Origin: Ichthyophis bannanicus
Taxonomy: Eukaryota; Chordata; Amphibia; Gymnophiona; Ichthyophiidae
Assembly (NCBI GenBank): GCA_033557465.1
Contig: CM066041.1
Location: forward strand, 159,253,532-159,317,531
Length of the DNA: 64,000 nt
Direction of reading: 5' to 3'
Shown: piece after piece, positions 53,130 through 63,141 of the stretch
How the letters are laid out: every line of letters begins with the position of its first letter
Position numbering within the stretch: the first letter of the stretch is position 1
The notes under the pieces: model-generated
Told to the model about the DNA's origin: nothing
Seen by the model: only the letters and a program-made list of their open reading frames with translations
Database searches by the model: none
Translations under genes and position numbers: made by a program

Positions 53130-53560
53130 CTGATGGGGGGAGGGGGTTAGGACTGGAAATGGGCTGTTGAGGGTGCTTAGATTGGAAATGGGCTGTGGTG
53201 GGGGCTTGGATTGAAATGGACTCATGGAGGGGCTAGAACTGGAAGTAGGCTCATGGGGGGCTTGGACTGGAAATGGGCTGAGTGGAGGGGAGCTAGGATT
53301 TGACATGGGCTGATGGTGGGGCTAGGAAATGACTAGAAATGGGCTGATGGGGGGCTGGGATTGGAAATGAGCTGGAGGAGGGACTCGGATAGGACTGGAA
53401 ATGGATGGGGGAGCTAGGACTGGAAATGGGCTGATGGTGAGGCTAGGATAGGACTGGAAATGGGCTGATGCAGGGACTAGAAGGGAGCGGATGCTGGGTG
53501 GGGCTGGAACTAGAAGGGAGCTGATGTTGGGGGAGGATTAGAATGGGATGGGGCTGGGAG
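53130..53560. repeat. G-rich minisatellite
   Basis: Irregular units of roughly 25-35 bp built on GGACTGGAAATGGGCTGATG plus a G-run and GGGGCTAG. About a dozen degenerate copies. Non-coding. Confidence 0.75.
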
Positions 53561-54500
53561 AGTGAAATGGAGAGGGGAAAAATTGTGTGGGAGGGAAGAA
53601 AAATCTACAATTGGCCGGGTATTGGGAGAGTAAGTGGGGATTGAGGATGGAGGGGTAAAATTTGAGTGGATGAAATAGGAATGAGGAAAGAGCAAAAGGA
53701 GAAAGATTAGTATGTTAAAGCAGATGTAGAGAGAGAATGGAAAAAAACTAGGAGAGAAGAAAGGACAAATGGACAGCAGACAATGGAGAGTTAGCAGAAG
53801 ACATGAAGAAACCAGAAGAAAGTGGCTGGAGCAATTGCTACTGAAAAAAAAAACGCACAAAAGGTAGAAAAATATCTCTTTATTTCGAATTTATTAACTG
53901 GAATATATCAACTCTGGGAAATGTGCATCATTAATGTCTGCGCTTTGTTTAGTACAAGAGGAAATGAATTTATAGTTTTATTTCTACAGAATTGTTGTAC
54001 ATTCCAAGTTTGGCTTTTGGGGTTCCCAGTTTAATTATAGTCTTCCTGTTTCTAAATTGTGATTCCTTCTTTGATGATGGTCTATGTTCTGCATGTGTAA
54101 CTGAGCTGAGGTATTCTGTTTATGTAATTCCTATTTGACATTGCCACTTGTTCTCTTTCCCCAGTAGATCATGTATTCTTATTCTCTGAAATGTATTGGT
54201 TTAATATTTGCAGTGTTGCCTTTTGATAGGTAGAGTATAGTGCTTTGTGAGTCCTGGTAGTGCTGTTAGGATACGACGGGTTTGCTATGGGTTCTAAATG
54301 GGCAGTGTTGGTAGTAGTTTCTAATGTGCCTCGCGGTTGGCACTGGATTATATTAATGTAGAAATCTTTTAGTCTTTCTTTATCCATACACTCATTAAGA
54401 GGCATGTTTACTAAAAGTTAGTGTATGGTAACATTATGCAAATGAGGCCCCGCACCAAGTCTCCGCACGTGGCCCCACACCCCCCCTTGGGCCGTCCCTG
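53561..54500. other. hAT right-end region
   Basis: Purine-rich then AT-rich sequence with no coding motif. The last 60 bp hold GGCCCCGCACC, GGCCCCACACC and the terminal GGGCCGTCCCTG, which pairs with CAGGGCCGGCCC at 43829 or CAGGGCCAGCCC at 41467. Confidence 0.5.
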
Positions 54501-55681
54501 ACTCTAGTGAATGTATATGCACCAAAAATGAGACAAGTCTCCTTTGGAGGGAGGTCAAATACCTGCTTGACTGGTCAGTACAAGGGATATTGGTGCTTGG
54601 GGGAGATTTTAATCTGGCAAATTGGCATTATGAGGAAATATCATTTATTAGATATTTGGAGGGTACAGAATAAAGGATGTAGGGATTATACATTCTATTC
54701 AAACCTGCATAAAAGCTATAGTTGGATAGACTATATTTTAATTGATAAAATATGGGAATTAAGGGTGCGAGAAGTGGATATAGGTAATATAAGGTGGTCT
54801 GATCATGCCCAACCTGGGTAGAGATACAAGAGGCTAGGGGAGAGGGAGGGGTACAGTTTTGGAGACTGAACAAGAGCTTCCTTAAGCAGGAAGAAGTAGT
54901 GAAAGAGAGAAGAACATACATACAGAAATCTTGGCAGGTAAATGACAATGGGGAAGTAAGAGGGGTGGGAGTATGAGAGGGCATGAAAGCAGTTATTCGT
55001 GGGCACCCGATAATGTGGGCTGCCAGATTTAAAAAAAAGAGGAGGGAAGAAGAACAGTTGCAAAGAGATATTAAAATAGCAATGGCGCATTATAGAGAGA
55101 GAGGAACGGCACAGGGATTAAAGAGATGGAATCAGTTACAAATGGGAGTTAAACAAATTGCAGGTGGAGACTATTGCCTTTCAAATGAACAGGGTTAAGC
55201 AGAGATTCTATGAATGGGAGGATAGGGCAGGGCGACTATTAGCATGCAAACTACAGAAAAGAGAGATATTGACCACAATCATTGTTCCTAAAGAGGGGGG
55301 GGGAGGGAAATATTCTGACTGAGAAGCAAATTGGGGCCCAATTCTGCAATTCTATAAAGAATTATATACCCAACATGGGGAAAAAAGACTAGGGATACAG
55401 GCCAAGAACTATCTAGAAGGGATTGAACTGCCCAAACTAGAAGACTTGAAGGCAAGACTGGAAGAGGAGATACAGAGGGAAGAACTTGAGAGGGTGCTTA
55501 AAGAGCTGTCTAATGGGAAGGCACCAGGGCTGGATGGGCTAATAAATGATTTTTATAAGACTTTCAGAGAGGAGGTGGTGGAAGTCCCGGGGAGAGTGTT
55601 TAATGGAATACTAGAGGAAAGGGGGCATTTGTCAGCGGAAACGTTAACAGCCAGGATCACAATTTTACCAAAAGCGGGAAA
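54501..55681 (+). pseudogene. Tx1/L1-like endonuclease right part and RT N-terminus
   Basis: LVNVYAPK, then a frame with LGGDFN-type sequence near 54597-54612, and KSYSWIDYILID at about 54715 (the S.IDY.L block). Linker pieces follow at 54983-55198. Then RVLKELSNGKAPGLDGLIND and TARITILPKAGKA at 55446-55681, the RT fingers block. DIRS J interrupts next. Confidence 0.8.
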
Positions 55682-56068
55682 AGCATAATGCACTCACCTG
55701 TAACAGGTGTTCTCCGGGGACAGAAGGAATCAGCCCTTACATATGGGTGTCAGCGTTGACAGAGCCTGCACGGAAGCATCTCCCCAGCTTTCAAAGAAAG
55801 CCTTTGGGAGATGCACCACGCATGCGTGGTCCACTTCCTGACCAAGGGTGCCATCTTGCCTCAGGCCAATGACATAGCTAAGATGGCAAAAATTAAAATA
55901 CGGTAAAGAAGCAACTCCAAGGGGAGGAGGGAAGATTGTGAGGACTGATTCCTGCTGTCCCTGAAGAACACCTGTTACAGGTAACTGCGCTTTCTCCGCA
56001 ACCAGCAGGAAGTCAGTCCTCACATATGGACTCCTCAGCTACAGGCTACCAAGAACCTGTAACCAAAA
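55682..56068 (-). mobile_element. DIRS J 3' end (family 1), inserted in Tx1 LINE
   Basis: Tip AGCATAATGCACTCACC at 55682; 3' ITR with AGCTTTCAAAGAAAGCCTTT; ICR at about 55945-56035 (GAAGAACACCTGTTACAGGT, CTGCGCTTTCTCCGCAACCA). DIRS I begins at 56069. The rest of J must lie right of I, beyond the window. Confidence 0.85.
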
Positions 56069-56496
56069 AGCATAGTTACTCACCTGTAACAGGTGTTCTC
56101 CAGGGACAGCAGGAATCAGTCCTCACTTATGGGCACGGAGCAATTCCCCAGCTTTCAAAGAAAGCCTTTGGGATTGCTACCATGCATGCATGGTCCTCTT
56201 CCCGCCCAAGAATGCCATCTTGCTCAGTCAGGTCCCATAGCTAGAGTTCTACAAAGCAGATGGCCAGGAAAGAAAAATACAAATGGTAACTCTCAAGGGG
56301 AGGTGGGAGGGTAGTGAGGACTGATTCCCGATGTCCCTGAATTACACCTGTTACATGTGAGTACGCTTTCCCCAGGAACAAGCAGGAAGTCAGTCTTCAC
56401 TTATGGGACTCCCCAGCTACAGGCTACCGAATCTGTAAGCCAAAACGCCTCTGCGAGGCTGTGAGCAGAAGCTGATGCCTGAAGGAGCCAGAGTCT

Positions 56497-57558
56497 TCAG
56501 GCATTCGGGGGCAAGCTCTTAGTAGCCGCAGAAGAAGGGTCGGAGGGCAGAAGTTGCTTATACCCCAAACAGATTACAGACTGGCCGAAGACACTGCCCC
56601 AGCAGGACTCCCTCTCCAGGCAGTAGTGAAAAGCGAAGGTATTCGCTGAAGACCAGCTCGCAGCCCGGCAGATGTCCATCAGAGGCAATGAGCGCAGTGA
56701 AGCCACCAACGCCGCCTTGGCACGGACGTCATGCGTGGTGACCCGACAATCCAGCCTGGGCGAAGGCGATGCAGTCCGCCACCCAAATGGAGAGGGTGTG
56801 CTTGGTGACTGCCAGCCCTAGGCGTTTGGGATCGTAGGTGATGAAGAGCCGGTCAGACTTGCGATGACCCTGGGTGCGCTGCAGGTAGAAGGCGAGAGCC
56901 CTCTTGCAGTCGAGTATATGCAGGACCTCCGATGCCCAGTCAGCGAGCAGTCTCGAGAAGAAAGTCATCAAGATTACCTCCTCATTGAGGTGGAAATCCG
57001 AGACAACCTTCAGCAGGAACTTGGGGTGGGTGCGAAGGACCACCCTGTTCCTGTAAAACCTGGTGTAGGGGGCCTCGGCCATGAGGGCTTGAAGTTTGCT
57101 GACTCCCCGCGCTGAGGTCAGTGCCACCAGGAGAGGTGCTGGAGCGAGCAGGTCACCATCGGGTCAAAGGGCAGCCGCGTCAGCTGCATGAGCACGATGT
57201 TCAGGTCCCATTCCAGTGGAGGCTGGATGGGGGGTTTGGAAAGCAAGAGGCCCCGCATGAAGCAGGAGATCAGAGGCTGACCCGAGAGGGGTTTACCCTC
57301 GACAGGGAAGTGGTTGGCTCCTGACCGAGTTGGACCAGCCCCACCTGCGAGAGGTGGAGGAGGTACTGGAGAACCCATCGGGAGGAGCAGGAGAATGGGT
57401 CGATCTGGAGCTCGGAGCACCAGATCGAAAAACGCCGCCACTTCAGGGCATAGGCCCGCCTCGTCGAGTCCTTCCTCGATCTCCTCTGGGAGTTGCAGCG
57501 AGGCTGAAGAGACCTGTTCAGCCGCTAGGGATAACGAGACCAAGTTTGGGTGAAGCAT
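56497..57558 (-). pseudogene. DIRS I tyrosine recombinase
   Basis: SARGVSKLQALMAEAPYTRF stands where active copies read SARRISELQAL, so Arg I is Gly. TLDCKRALAF-type block ILDCKRALAFYLQRTQGHRK is intact. A frameshift near 56735 leads to HDVRAKAALVASLRSLPLMD (HxxR kept) and NTFAFHYCLERESC (Tyr kept). The N-terminal half at 57118-57558 is in several frames. Confidence 0.75.
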
Positions 57559-57728
57559 CGGTCCCTCCTCCTGCGTCAGCAGACCTGGGGCACTGCCTAG
57601 GGGGACTGGAGGTTCCGATGAGAGGTGGAGTAGAAGCAGGAACCAAGTTTGTGGAGGCTACAAAGGAGCCACCGAGGCTCAGTCCCACTGAATCTTGTGG
57701 AGGGTCCTCGCAAGGAGAGGAGTGGGAG

Positions 57729-57812
57729 GGAACGCATACAGAAGCCCTGAGGTTCAGTTCAGGGGGAACGCATACAGAAGCCCTGAGGTTCAGTTCAGGA
57801 GGAACGCATCCG
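57729..57812. repeat. 36-bp tandem duplication in DIRS I
   Basis: AACGCATACAGAAGCCCTGA plus 16 more bases, beginning at 57731 and again at 57767, with a partial third start at 57803. The 36-bp period keeps the reading frame. Not present in DIRS A, B or D. Confidence 0.85.
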
Positions 57813-57858
57813 GGGCCACCCTGCTTGGGTGCGGTATCGGCCCGCAGAAACCTGGAAG

Positions 57859-58149
57859 CTATGCGTTCGCTGGGCTGGCAAACAGGTCTATGGACAGAGT
57901 CCCCCAGCGGCGGAACAGGTGGAGAACCATCTTTGGACTCGGACGCCACTTGTGTGGGCGAAGGAGCCTGTAGAGTCTGTCTGAGAGGAGGCTGTCCTGG
58001 CCCGGAAGGCAGACTGCTCTCAGTATCATGCCCCTGCGTACGGCGAAGGTGCAGAGGACTGCCTCCCGACAGAGGAGACGGGAGCCTGTGCCCCCCTCCT
58101 TGTTTATGTAGAACATCGCAACTCTGTTGTCGGTCTGCACGTGCACCAA
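57859..58149 (-). pseudogene. DIRS I RNase H end and methyltransferase-like start
   Basis: Reads LVHVQTDNRVAMFYINKEGG, VCLPGQDSLLSDRLYRLL and LSIDLFASPANA. Interrupted at LVHV by the DIRS H 3' tip. The stretch right of 58150 that reads LKELPGKCNFN is already DIRS H sequence. Confidence 0.8.
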
Positions 58150-58700
58150 ATTGAAATTACATTTACCTGGTAATTCCTTGAGTGACGACAGTTTAGTCCT
58201 CCACCTCTGGGTAGTGCACCTCCTCCTGCAGCCTGGAGACTGGACATGTAAAACTCGTGACATCACTGGATGTAGCCAGCTGGAATCCCCCATCAGCCCC
58301 AGTGAACTATTGACAAAGCAGACTCAAAAGAGCAACAAATAAGTAACCCACGTTTAAAAAAAAATTGCAATGTATAATTAAACAAACTATCAACCATTAA
58401 ACTCCCCTTTGAAAGAAAAGGGTGAGATTCATTTATTAATTTCCTCCTCCCTGCCGAGCTCAGGACTAGAAAGAGGAAGAGACAGAGAAGAGATACACAT
58501 TTGAACGACGTACAAATGAGAACAATCTTCTTTAAGGATTCTCACCTGCACATCTGATCCTTGCCCCAGAACGCGTGCCCTGCTAAAAAGCAATCCCTGG
58601 GTGGGAATGAGGACTAAACTGTCGTCACTCAAGGAACTACAATTACCAGGTAAGTGTAATTTCAATTTCCTTATCATTCCTCCAGTTTAGTCCTCCACCT
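58150..58700 (-). repeat. DIRS H 3' ITR and ICR
   Basis: ITR: TTTACCTGGTAATTCCTTGA, GACGACAGTTTAGTCCTCCA, to about 58330. ICR 58610-58700: GTCGTCACTCAAGGAACTAC, AATTACCAGGTAAGTGTAAT, TTCAATTTCCTTATCATTCC. The tip itself has CAGGTAAAT while the ICR keeps CAGGTAAGT. The segment between them (58331-58609) is non-coding. Confidence 0.8.
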
Positions 58701-58760
58701 CTGGGATGTAACAGAGCAGTACTAATGGGAGGGGCCCTGCCAGCTGGCACGCAACACCGC

Positions 58761-60176
58761 CTACCCGAAACAGGCATCATTTGCTGCCAACACATCTAGG
58801 CGGTAGTGTTTACTGAAGGTATGGAGAGACGACCAGGTGGCCGCCCTACAAATCTCCACCGGCGGAACCAGACTGTGCTCTGCCCAGGAAGCTGCTTGCG
58901 CTCTAGTAGAGTGAGCCCTCAGACCCACCGGCACCGAACGCCCCTGCAATATATAGGCTGAGACAATCGCCTCCTTGATCCACCTGGAAATGGAAGCTTT
59001 CGCTGCTACCTCTCCTTTCCTGGGACCTCCAAACAAAACAAACAGCTGATCTGATTTGCGGAAAGACTCAGATACTGCCAAATATCGACGCAACACTCTC
59101 TTAATGTCCAAACGGCGCAACCCCTTATCCGCATCGCGCCCATCCTCAGCCTGCAAGACTGGCAAAGAAACCATCTGATTCAAATGAAACGGAGAAGACA
59201 CCTTTGGCAAAAAGGAGGGTACCGGCCGAAGAACCACCTTTTCCCTAGAAAAATACAGGAAAGGTTCCCTACAAGATAGGGCCTGCAACTCCGAAATACG
59301 CCGCGCTGAACAAATGGCTACCAAAAATACTGTCTTTAACGTCAAATCCTTGACAGACGCTTGGCTTAAGGGCTCAAAGGGACTCTTTACAAGTGCCCCT
59401 AAGACCAAGTTAAGGTCCCATGGCGGAACCGAAATCCTACACGTCGGCCGCAACCTGGTGACTGCTTTAAGAAACCGTATAACATCGGCGTGAGCTCCTA
59501 AAGAGACCCCGTGAACTTTACCTCTATAACACGCAAGGGTTGTCAATTGGACTATCAAGGAACTGGCTGCCAGCCCTTTCTAGAAACCATCCTGTAGGAA
59601 GTTCAAAATCAAAGCCACGGATGCCGTAGCGGCTCGGACCTGATGTCTCGAACACCAATCTTCAAAAATGCGCCAGACACGTACATAAGCCAACGAAGTC
59701 GACCTTTTCCGTGCCAGAAGCAAAGTTGCAACGACCGACTTGGAACCTTTCTTTCTTAGCCTTGCCCTTTCAATGGCCAAGCCGTATGCGAGAACCGATC
59801 CACCTGAGGCATCTGAAGTGGACCCTGAAACAGAAGATTCTGCGATACTGGAAACCGCCAAGGAACCCTGTCGAGCAACCTCACTAGGTCGGCGTACCAC
59901 GGACGCCTGGGCCAGTCCAGAGCTACTAACAGCACATGCCCCAATGAGCTTCGATTCACTGAACCACTTGCCCGATGAGCGCCCATGGTGGAAAGACAGA
60001 GGAGACCCGTCGACGGCCAAGGTTGTATCAAGGCGTCGATCCCTTCTGACATGGGCTCCCGACGCCTGCTGAAAAAACGACTCGATTTTGCCAACTGGCA
60101 AGTCGCCATCAGATCCATGACCGAAGTTCCCCAATGGAGAACCAACTGCGCAAAGACATCCGGATGCAATTCCCAC
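58761..60176 (-). pseudogene. DIRS H tyrosine recombinase with one stop codon
   Basis: Coding proper starts near AYGLAIERARLRKKG (about 59790). VWRIFEDWCSRHQVRAATAS, FLQDGF, then TAG at 59580-59582, then KGLAASSLIVQLTTLACYRG in the same frame. Catalytic boxes are all present: ICSARRISELQALSC, LRAHSTRAQAASWAEHSLVP and HTFSKHYRLDVLAANDACFG. The open frame right of 59800 (to 60176) overlaps the RT polyprotein in -1 phase. One nonsense codon is the only disabling change I see. Confidence 0.88.
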
Positions 60177-61771
60177 TCCCCTGCATCCACTTGGACCCTG
60201 CTGAGAAAATCCGCCTCTACATTGTCTTTCCCTGCAATGTGGGCCGCTGATATTCCTTGCAGCCGAGACTCTACCCAGGAGAACAGACCTTCTGACTCCG
60301 CCTCCATGGCCGTACTTCTGGTACCGCCCTGTCGATTTATGTAGGCCACCGTCGCCGCATTGTCCGAGAGCACACGTACCGCTCGCTCAGTCACCGTGCT
60401 CTCAAAGCTGCGCAGAGCTAGAAACACCGCCCTCAGCTCCAGGCGGTTGATCGACCAACTGCTCTCTTCCATCGACCAAGGACCTTGCGCAAAGTACCCT
60501 CTGCAATGAGCCCCCCAGCCCACAAGACTCGCGTCTGTCAGCAGGGGAAGCCACTCCGGTTGTTCCAAAGGCATTCCCGCTGGCAGGGATGCAGGCAACA
60601 TCCACCAGCGAAAGGAGTGCCTGACCTGCAAGGGGCAAGGGAGACGATTGCTCAATGAGTCGGATTGGTTGGACCAGTGGCGAAGTAACGCCTGCTGTAA
60701 CAGCCTCATGTGGAATCTGGCCCAGGGAACCACTTCCAACGTCGCCGCCATTGTCCCCAGCACCCGAAGGTAACTCCACGCCGTGAGCGCCGGAGTTGCC
60801 CGGAAGGACCGCACTAGTTTTCGAAGTGCTAGGGCTCTCCACTCCATCAGAAATACAATCCCTTTCCGAGTATCGAACTGCACTCCCAAATACTCGAGGA
60901 CCTGAGTCGGAACCAAGTGGCTCTTGACCGGATTGACCATCCAGCCAAGGCCCTGAAGAAAGGACACCACCTTTTCTGTGGTGCGCTCGCTCTCAATTTT
61001 GGATTTTGCTCGAATCAACCAATTGTCGAGGTATGGATGAACTAAGACCCCTTCTTTGCGCAGGGCCACCGCCACCACTACCATGATCTTGGTGAACACC
61101 CGCGGAGCCGTCGTGAGACCAAAGGGCAATGCTTGAAACTGGTAATGCCCCCAAGGCAGGGGGAACCGCAGGAACTTTTGATGAGAGGGCCTGATAGCGA
61201 CGTGAAAATACACCTCCGTGAGATCGAGAGAAGTTAAAAACTCGCCCTGACATACCGCCACCATGACGGATCGCAGCGTTTCCATTCGAAAGTGCGGCAC
61301 CCGAAGACAACAATTTACTCCTTTGAGATCTAGGATTGGGCGAAGAGACCCGTCTTTCTTTGGCACCACGAAATAAATGGAGTATCGCCCCACGCAGTAC
61401 TCTGTTAGTGGCACTGGCACGACGGCACCCAACTGCAGAAGACGGTTCAAAGTATGACGAACGGCCAGAGTTTTTTGCTGACCTCTGCAGGGTGACATTA
61501 CGAAAGAGTCCAGTACCGGTTTTGCCAAATCCAGAGCATAACCTTTGCGGATGATCTCCAGTACCCACTGATCTGACGTTATGTGGGTCCAGGCAGAAAG
61601 GAAACCACGAAGACGACCTCCAATCGGTTGACTTTCCGCCAGGACACGCCTCCCTTCATTGCGGCTTTCGCGCGGCCCCAGTGGATGCCGCTGTGAATCC
61701 TTTACTGGCGCCGCGAAAACCTCAGAACCCCTGGGCTCGAGAAGCAAATCTTCCCCTTTGGAATCCCGCAA
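59756..61771 (-). CDS. DIRS H RT-RNase H-methyltransferase-like polyprotein
   Basis: 671-codon open frame collinear with DIRS F. RT: YFVVPKKDGSLRPILDLKGV, LTSLDLTEVYFHVAIRPSHQ and LVHPYLDNWLIRAKSKIESE; the catalytic YLDD is YLDN, which should abolish polymerisation. RNase H: LTDASLVGWGAHCRGYFAQG, NRLELRAVFLAL, VRVLSDNAATVAYINRQGGT and SAAHIAGKDNVEADFLSRVQ. In the methyltransferase-like part, about 25 residues near 59935-59998 are read out of phase (compensating indels), so FPPW is lost from this frame. Open but probably not functional. Confidence 0.85.
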   Translation of the reverse strand: MRDSKGEDLLLEPRGSEVFAAPVKDSQRHPLGPRESRNEGRRVLAESQPIGGRLRGFLSAWTHITSDQWVLEIIRKGYALDLAKPVLDSFVMSPCRGQQKTLAVRHTLNRLLQLGAVVPVPLTEYCVGRYSIYFVVPKKDGSLRPILDLKGVNCCLRVPHFRMETLRSVMVAVCQGEFLTSLDLTEVYFHVAIRPSHQKFLRFPLPWGHYQFQALPFGLTTAPRVFTKIMVVVAVALRKEGVLVHPYLDNWLIRAKSKIESERTTEKVVSFLQGLGWMVNPVKSHLVPTQVLEYLGVQFDTRKGIVFLMEWRALALRKLVRSFRATPALTAWSYLRVLGTMAATLEVVPWARFHMRLLQQALLRHWSNQSDSLSNRLPCPLQVRHSFRWWMLPASLPAGMPLEQPEWLPLLTDASLVGWGAHCRGYFAQGPWSMEESSWSINRLELRAVFLALRSFESTVTERAVRVLSDNAATVAYINRQGGTRSTAMEAESEGLFSWVESRLQGISAAHIAGKDNVEADFLSRVQVDAGEWELHPDVFAQLVLHWGTSVMDLMATCQLAKSSRFFSRRREPMSEGIDALIQPWPSTGLLCLSTMGAHRASGSVNRSSLGHVLLVALDWPRRPWYADLVRLLDRVPWRFPVSQNLLFQGPLQMPQVDRFSHTAWPLKGQG

Positions 61772-63141
61772 AACGGGAGGAGCGAAATCTTCGAAAATCC
61801 CGAAATTGACTCTGAAAGGCCATCAAGGATTTCCCTTGCTTGGGCCTGTCCTCCGGCAGCCGACCGCCCTTGGACTCCCCCAAATCCTTAACCAGCTTGT
61901 CAAGGTATTCTCCAAACATCATCTTCCCCTTGAACGGGAGTTTACTTAGCCGCGACTTAGATGAACCGTCGGCTGACCAATTGCGCAACCACAGTGAACG
62001 CCGCGCAGCAACCAACGAAGCCATACTATTTGCCAGAGCTCTGATCAGGTCGTAGTGAACATCCACCAAATATGCGGAACCAGATTCTAAATGCTCTAGT
62101 TCTCCTACTCCTTCCGGCTCCAAGGAAGCCGAATGCCGTAAGTGTTGAACCCAGCGGAGACAGGCTCTCGCCACCCAAGCCCCGCAAATGGAAGCCTGTA
62201 AGGAAGCCGCATCCACTTCAAAAGATTGTTTTAATAAGCCATCCACCTTCCTATCCTGCGCATCCTTTCAGGCTGCGCTACCTTCCACTGGAATAGTTGT
62301 CTTTTTTGTGACCACTGAGACCGCGGCATCAATCTTTGGGCAGCGGAATTTCTTCTTGTCCTTATCCGCTAGAGGATATAATTTGTTCATAATCCTTAGC
62401 CTTTTGAGTCCCGCTTCGGGTTGGTCCCACTCATCCTGGATCATTCAATCCACCACCTTGTGGACTGGGATACCACCTGCGACTGACGCACCGCCTGGAT
62501 GATAGGATCTTCTCCCTCATCTTCCTCGGCTGGTTGCTCCGTCGCCAGTTTGAGCATCTGCAGGGACTCCGTAATAAGGGCAGATAGCTCATCCTTCCGG
62601 AATACTCGGATGATCCTAGACTGCTCTTTGGGTTCGGTGATCTCCCCCTTCTTCCAATTCATCAATAACAACTTCTATGTCTAAATCAGCTTCCGCCCCC
62701 TCTTGCCACCCCGACTCTGAGGGAGAGGCTTCCGGTGGGTGAGGCCTCTTGGAGGGTTTAGGGGCAAGACTGTCGCGATCCACCAACCCGGATCGTGCAA
62801 CCGCCAGGGGAACAGGTAAGGGCCCGGCAACTTATCTTGTCGCCGGAGACAGAATGCTTGGTGCATAAGCAAAACAAAGTCTGGACTAAAGCCCTCCATC
62901 TGCACATCGGATCCGAGACCCGTACACGCCCCAGAGTCCCCTAAAGTAGCCTCCAGTCCGGGCCCACCATTCCCACTTCTACCTCTGTCCCCCCTTCGGG
63001 ACCCTGATGGATGGTGACTATGGGGGTCTCCAGCTGCTGTTCGACACTCACCGAGACAGCTGCACAGCCCTGACAGATGCTGGTGTCTGCGACCATACCT
63101 CTAAGGGAGCCGCACACGACACACTGCAGATCTGCTGACAT
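61722..63141 (-). pseudogene. DIRS H Gag
   Basis: CVVCGSLRGMVADTSICQGC finger at 62941-63141; FSPDFVLLMHQAF at about 62860-62905; GEITEPKEQSRIIRVFRKDE at about 62600-62671; KVDGLLKQSFEVDAASLQAS, YLVDVHYDLIRALANSMASL, VAARRSLWLRNWSADGSSKS and LVKDLGESKGGRLPEDRPKQ in frame 61722-62246, with an Arg/Phe-rich end. Frames change at about 62260, 62440, 62680 and 62920. It retains the segment that DIRS F has lost. Confidence 0.78.

Larger units (their letters stand above)
41467..54500. mobile_element. hAT-type DNA insertion (13.0 kb, composite)
   Basis: Starts CAGGGCCAGCCCGTCC and ends ..GGGCCGTCCCTG, an imperfect terminal inverted repeat with the CAGGG start typical of hAT elements. It is flanked by a perfect 8-bp duplication, ACTCTAGT (41459-41466 and 54501-54508). 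No hAT transposase is visible, so it is non-autonomous. Contents: unassigned DNA, a CR1 tail, a SINE, a second copy of the 5' end at 43829, a CR1 carrying DIRS F, a minisatellite. Confidence 0.88.
39440..55681 (+). mobile_element. Tx1/L1-like LINE, split by hAT insertion and cut by DIRS J
   Basis: Plus-strand LINE of the L1/Tx1 group. ORF1 (39471 to about 40430), intergenic part and endonuclease start lie left of 41466. The rest of the endonuclease and the RT N-terminus lie at 54501-55681, where DIRS J interrupts. Its own sequence in the window is about 3.2 kb. The 5' boundary is approximate. Confidence 0.85.
56069..58149 (-). mobile_element. DIRS I 3' part (family 1), inserted in DIRS J
   Basis: Tip AGCATAGTTACTCACC at 56069; 3' ITR to about 56300; ICR about 56325-56420. 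Recombinase and RNase H end follow. At 58150 it is interrupted by DIRS H, and its 5' part is outside the window. Confidence 0.88.

Noticed and set aside
52920..53306. Pro/Ser-rich 128-codon minus-strand frame
   Set aside because: Translation of the G-rich minisatellite. Its repetitive composition explains the open frame.
53130..53560. CRISPR-like array
   Set aside because: Units are degenerate and contiguous with no constant-length unique spacers, and the context is eukaryotic.
57330..58154. 274-codon plus-strand frame
   Set aside because: It is the antisense of the DIRS I recombinase, RNase H and DIRS H tip, with no recognisable domain. Long antisense frames are common over these GC-rich genes.
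60993..61568. 191-codon minus-strand frame beside the DIRS H RT
   Set aside because: It overlaps the RT in the -1 phase and shows no domain of its own. I treat it as part of the overlap observation, not as a gene.
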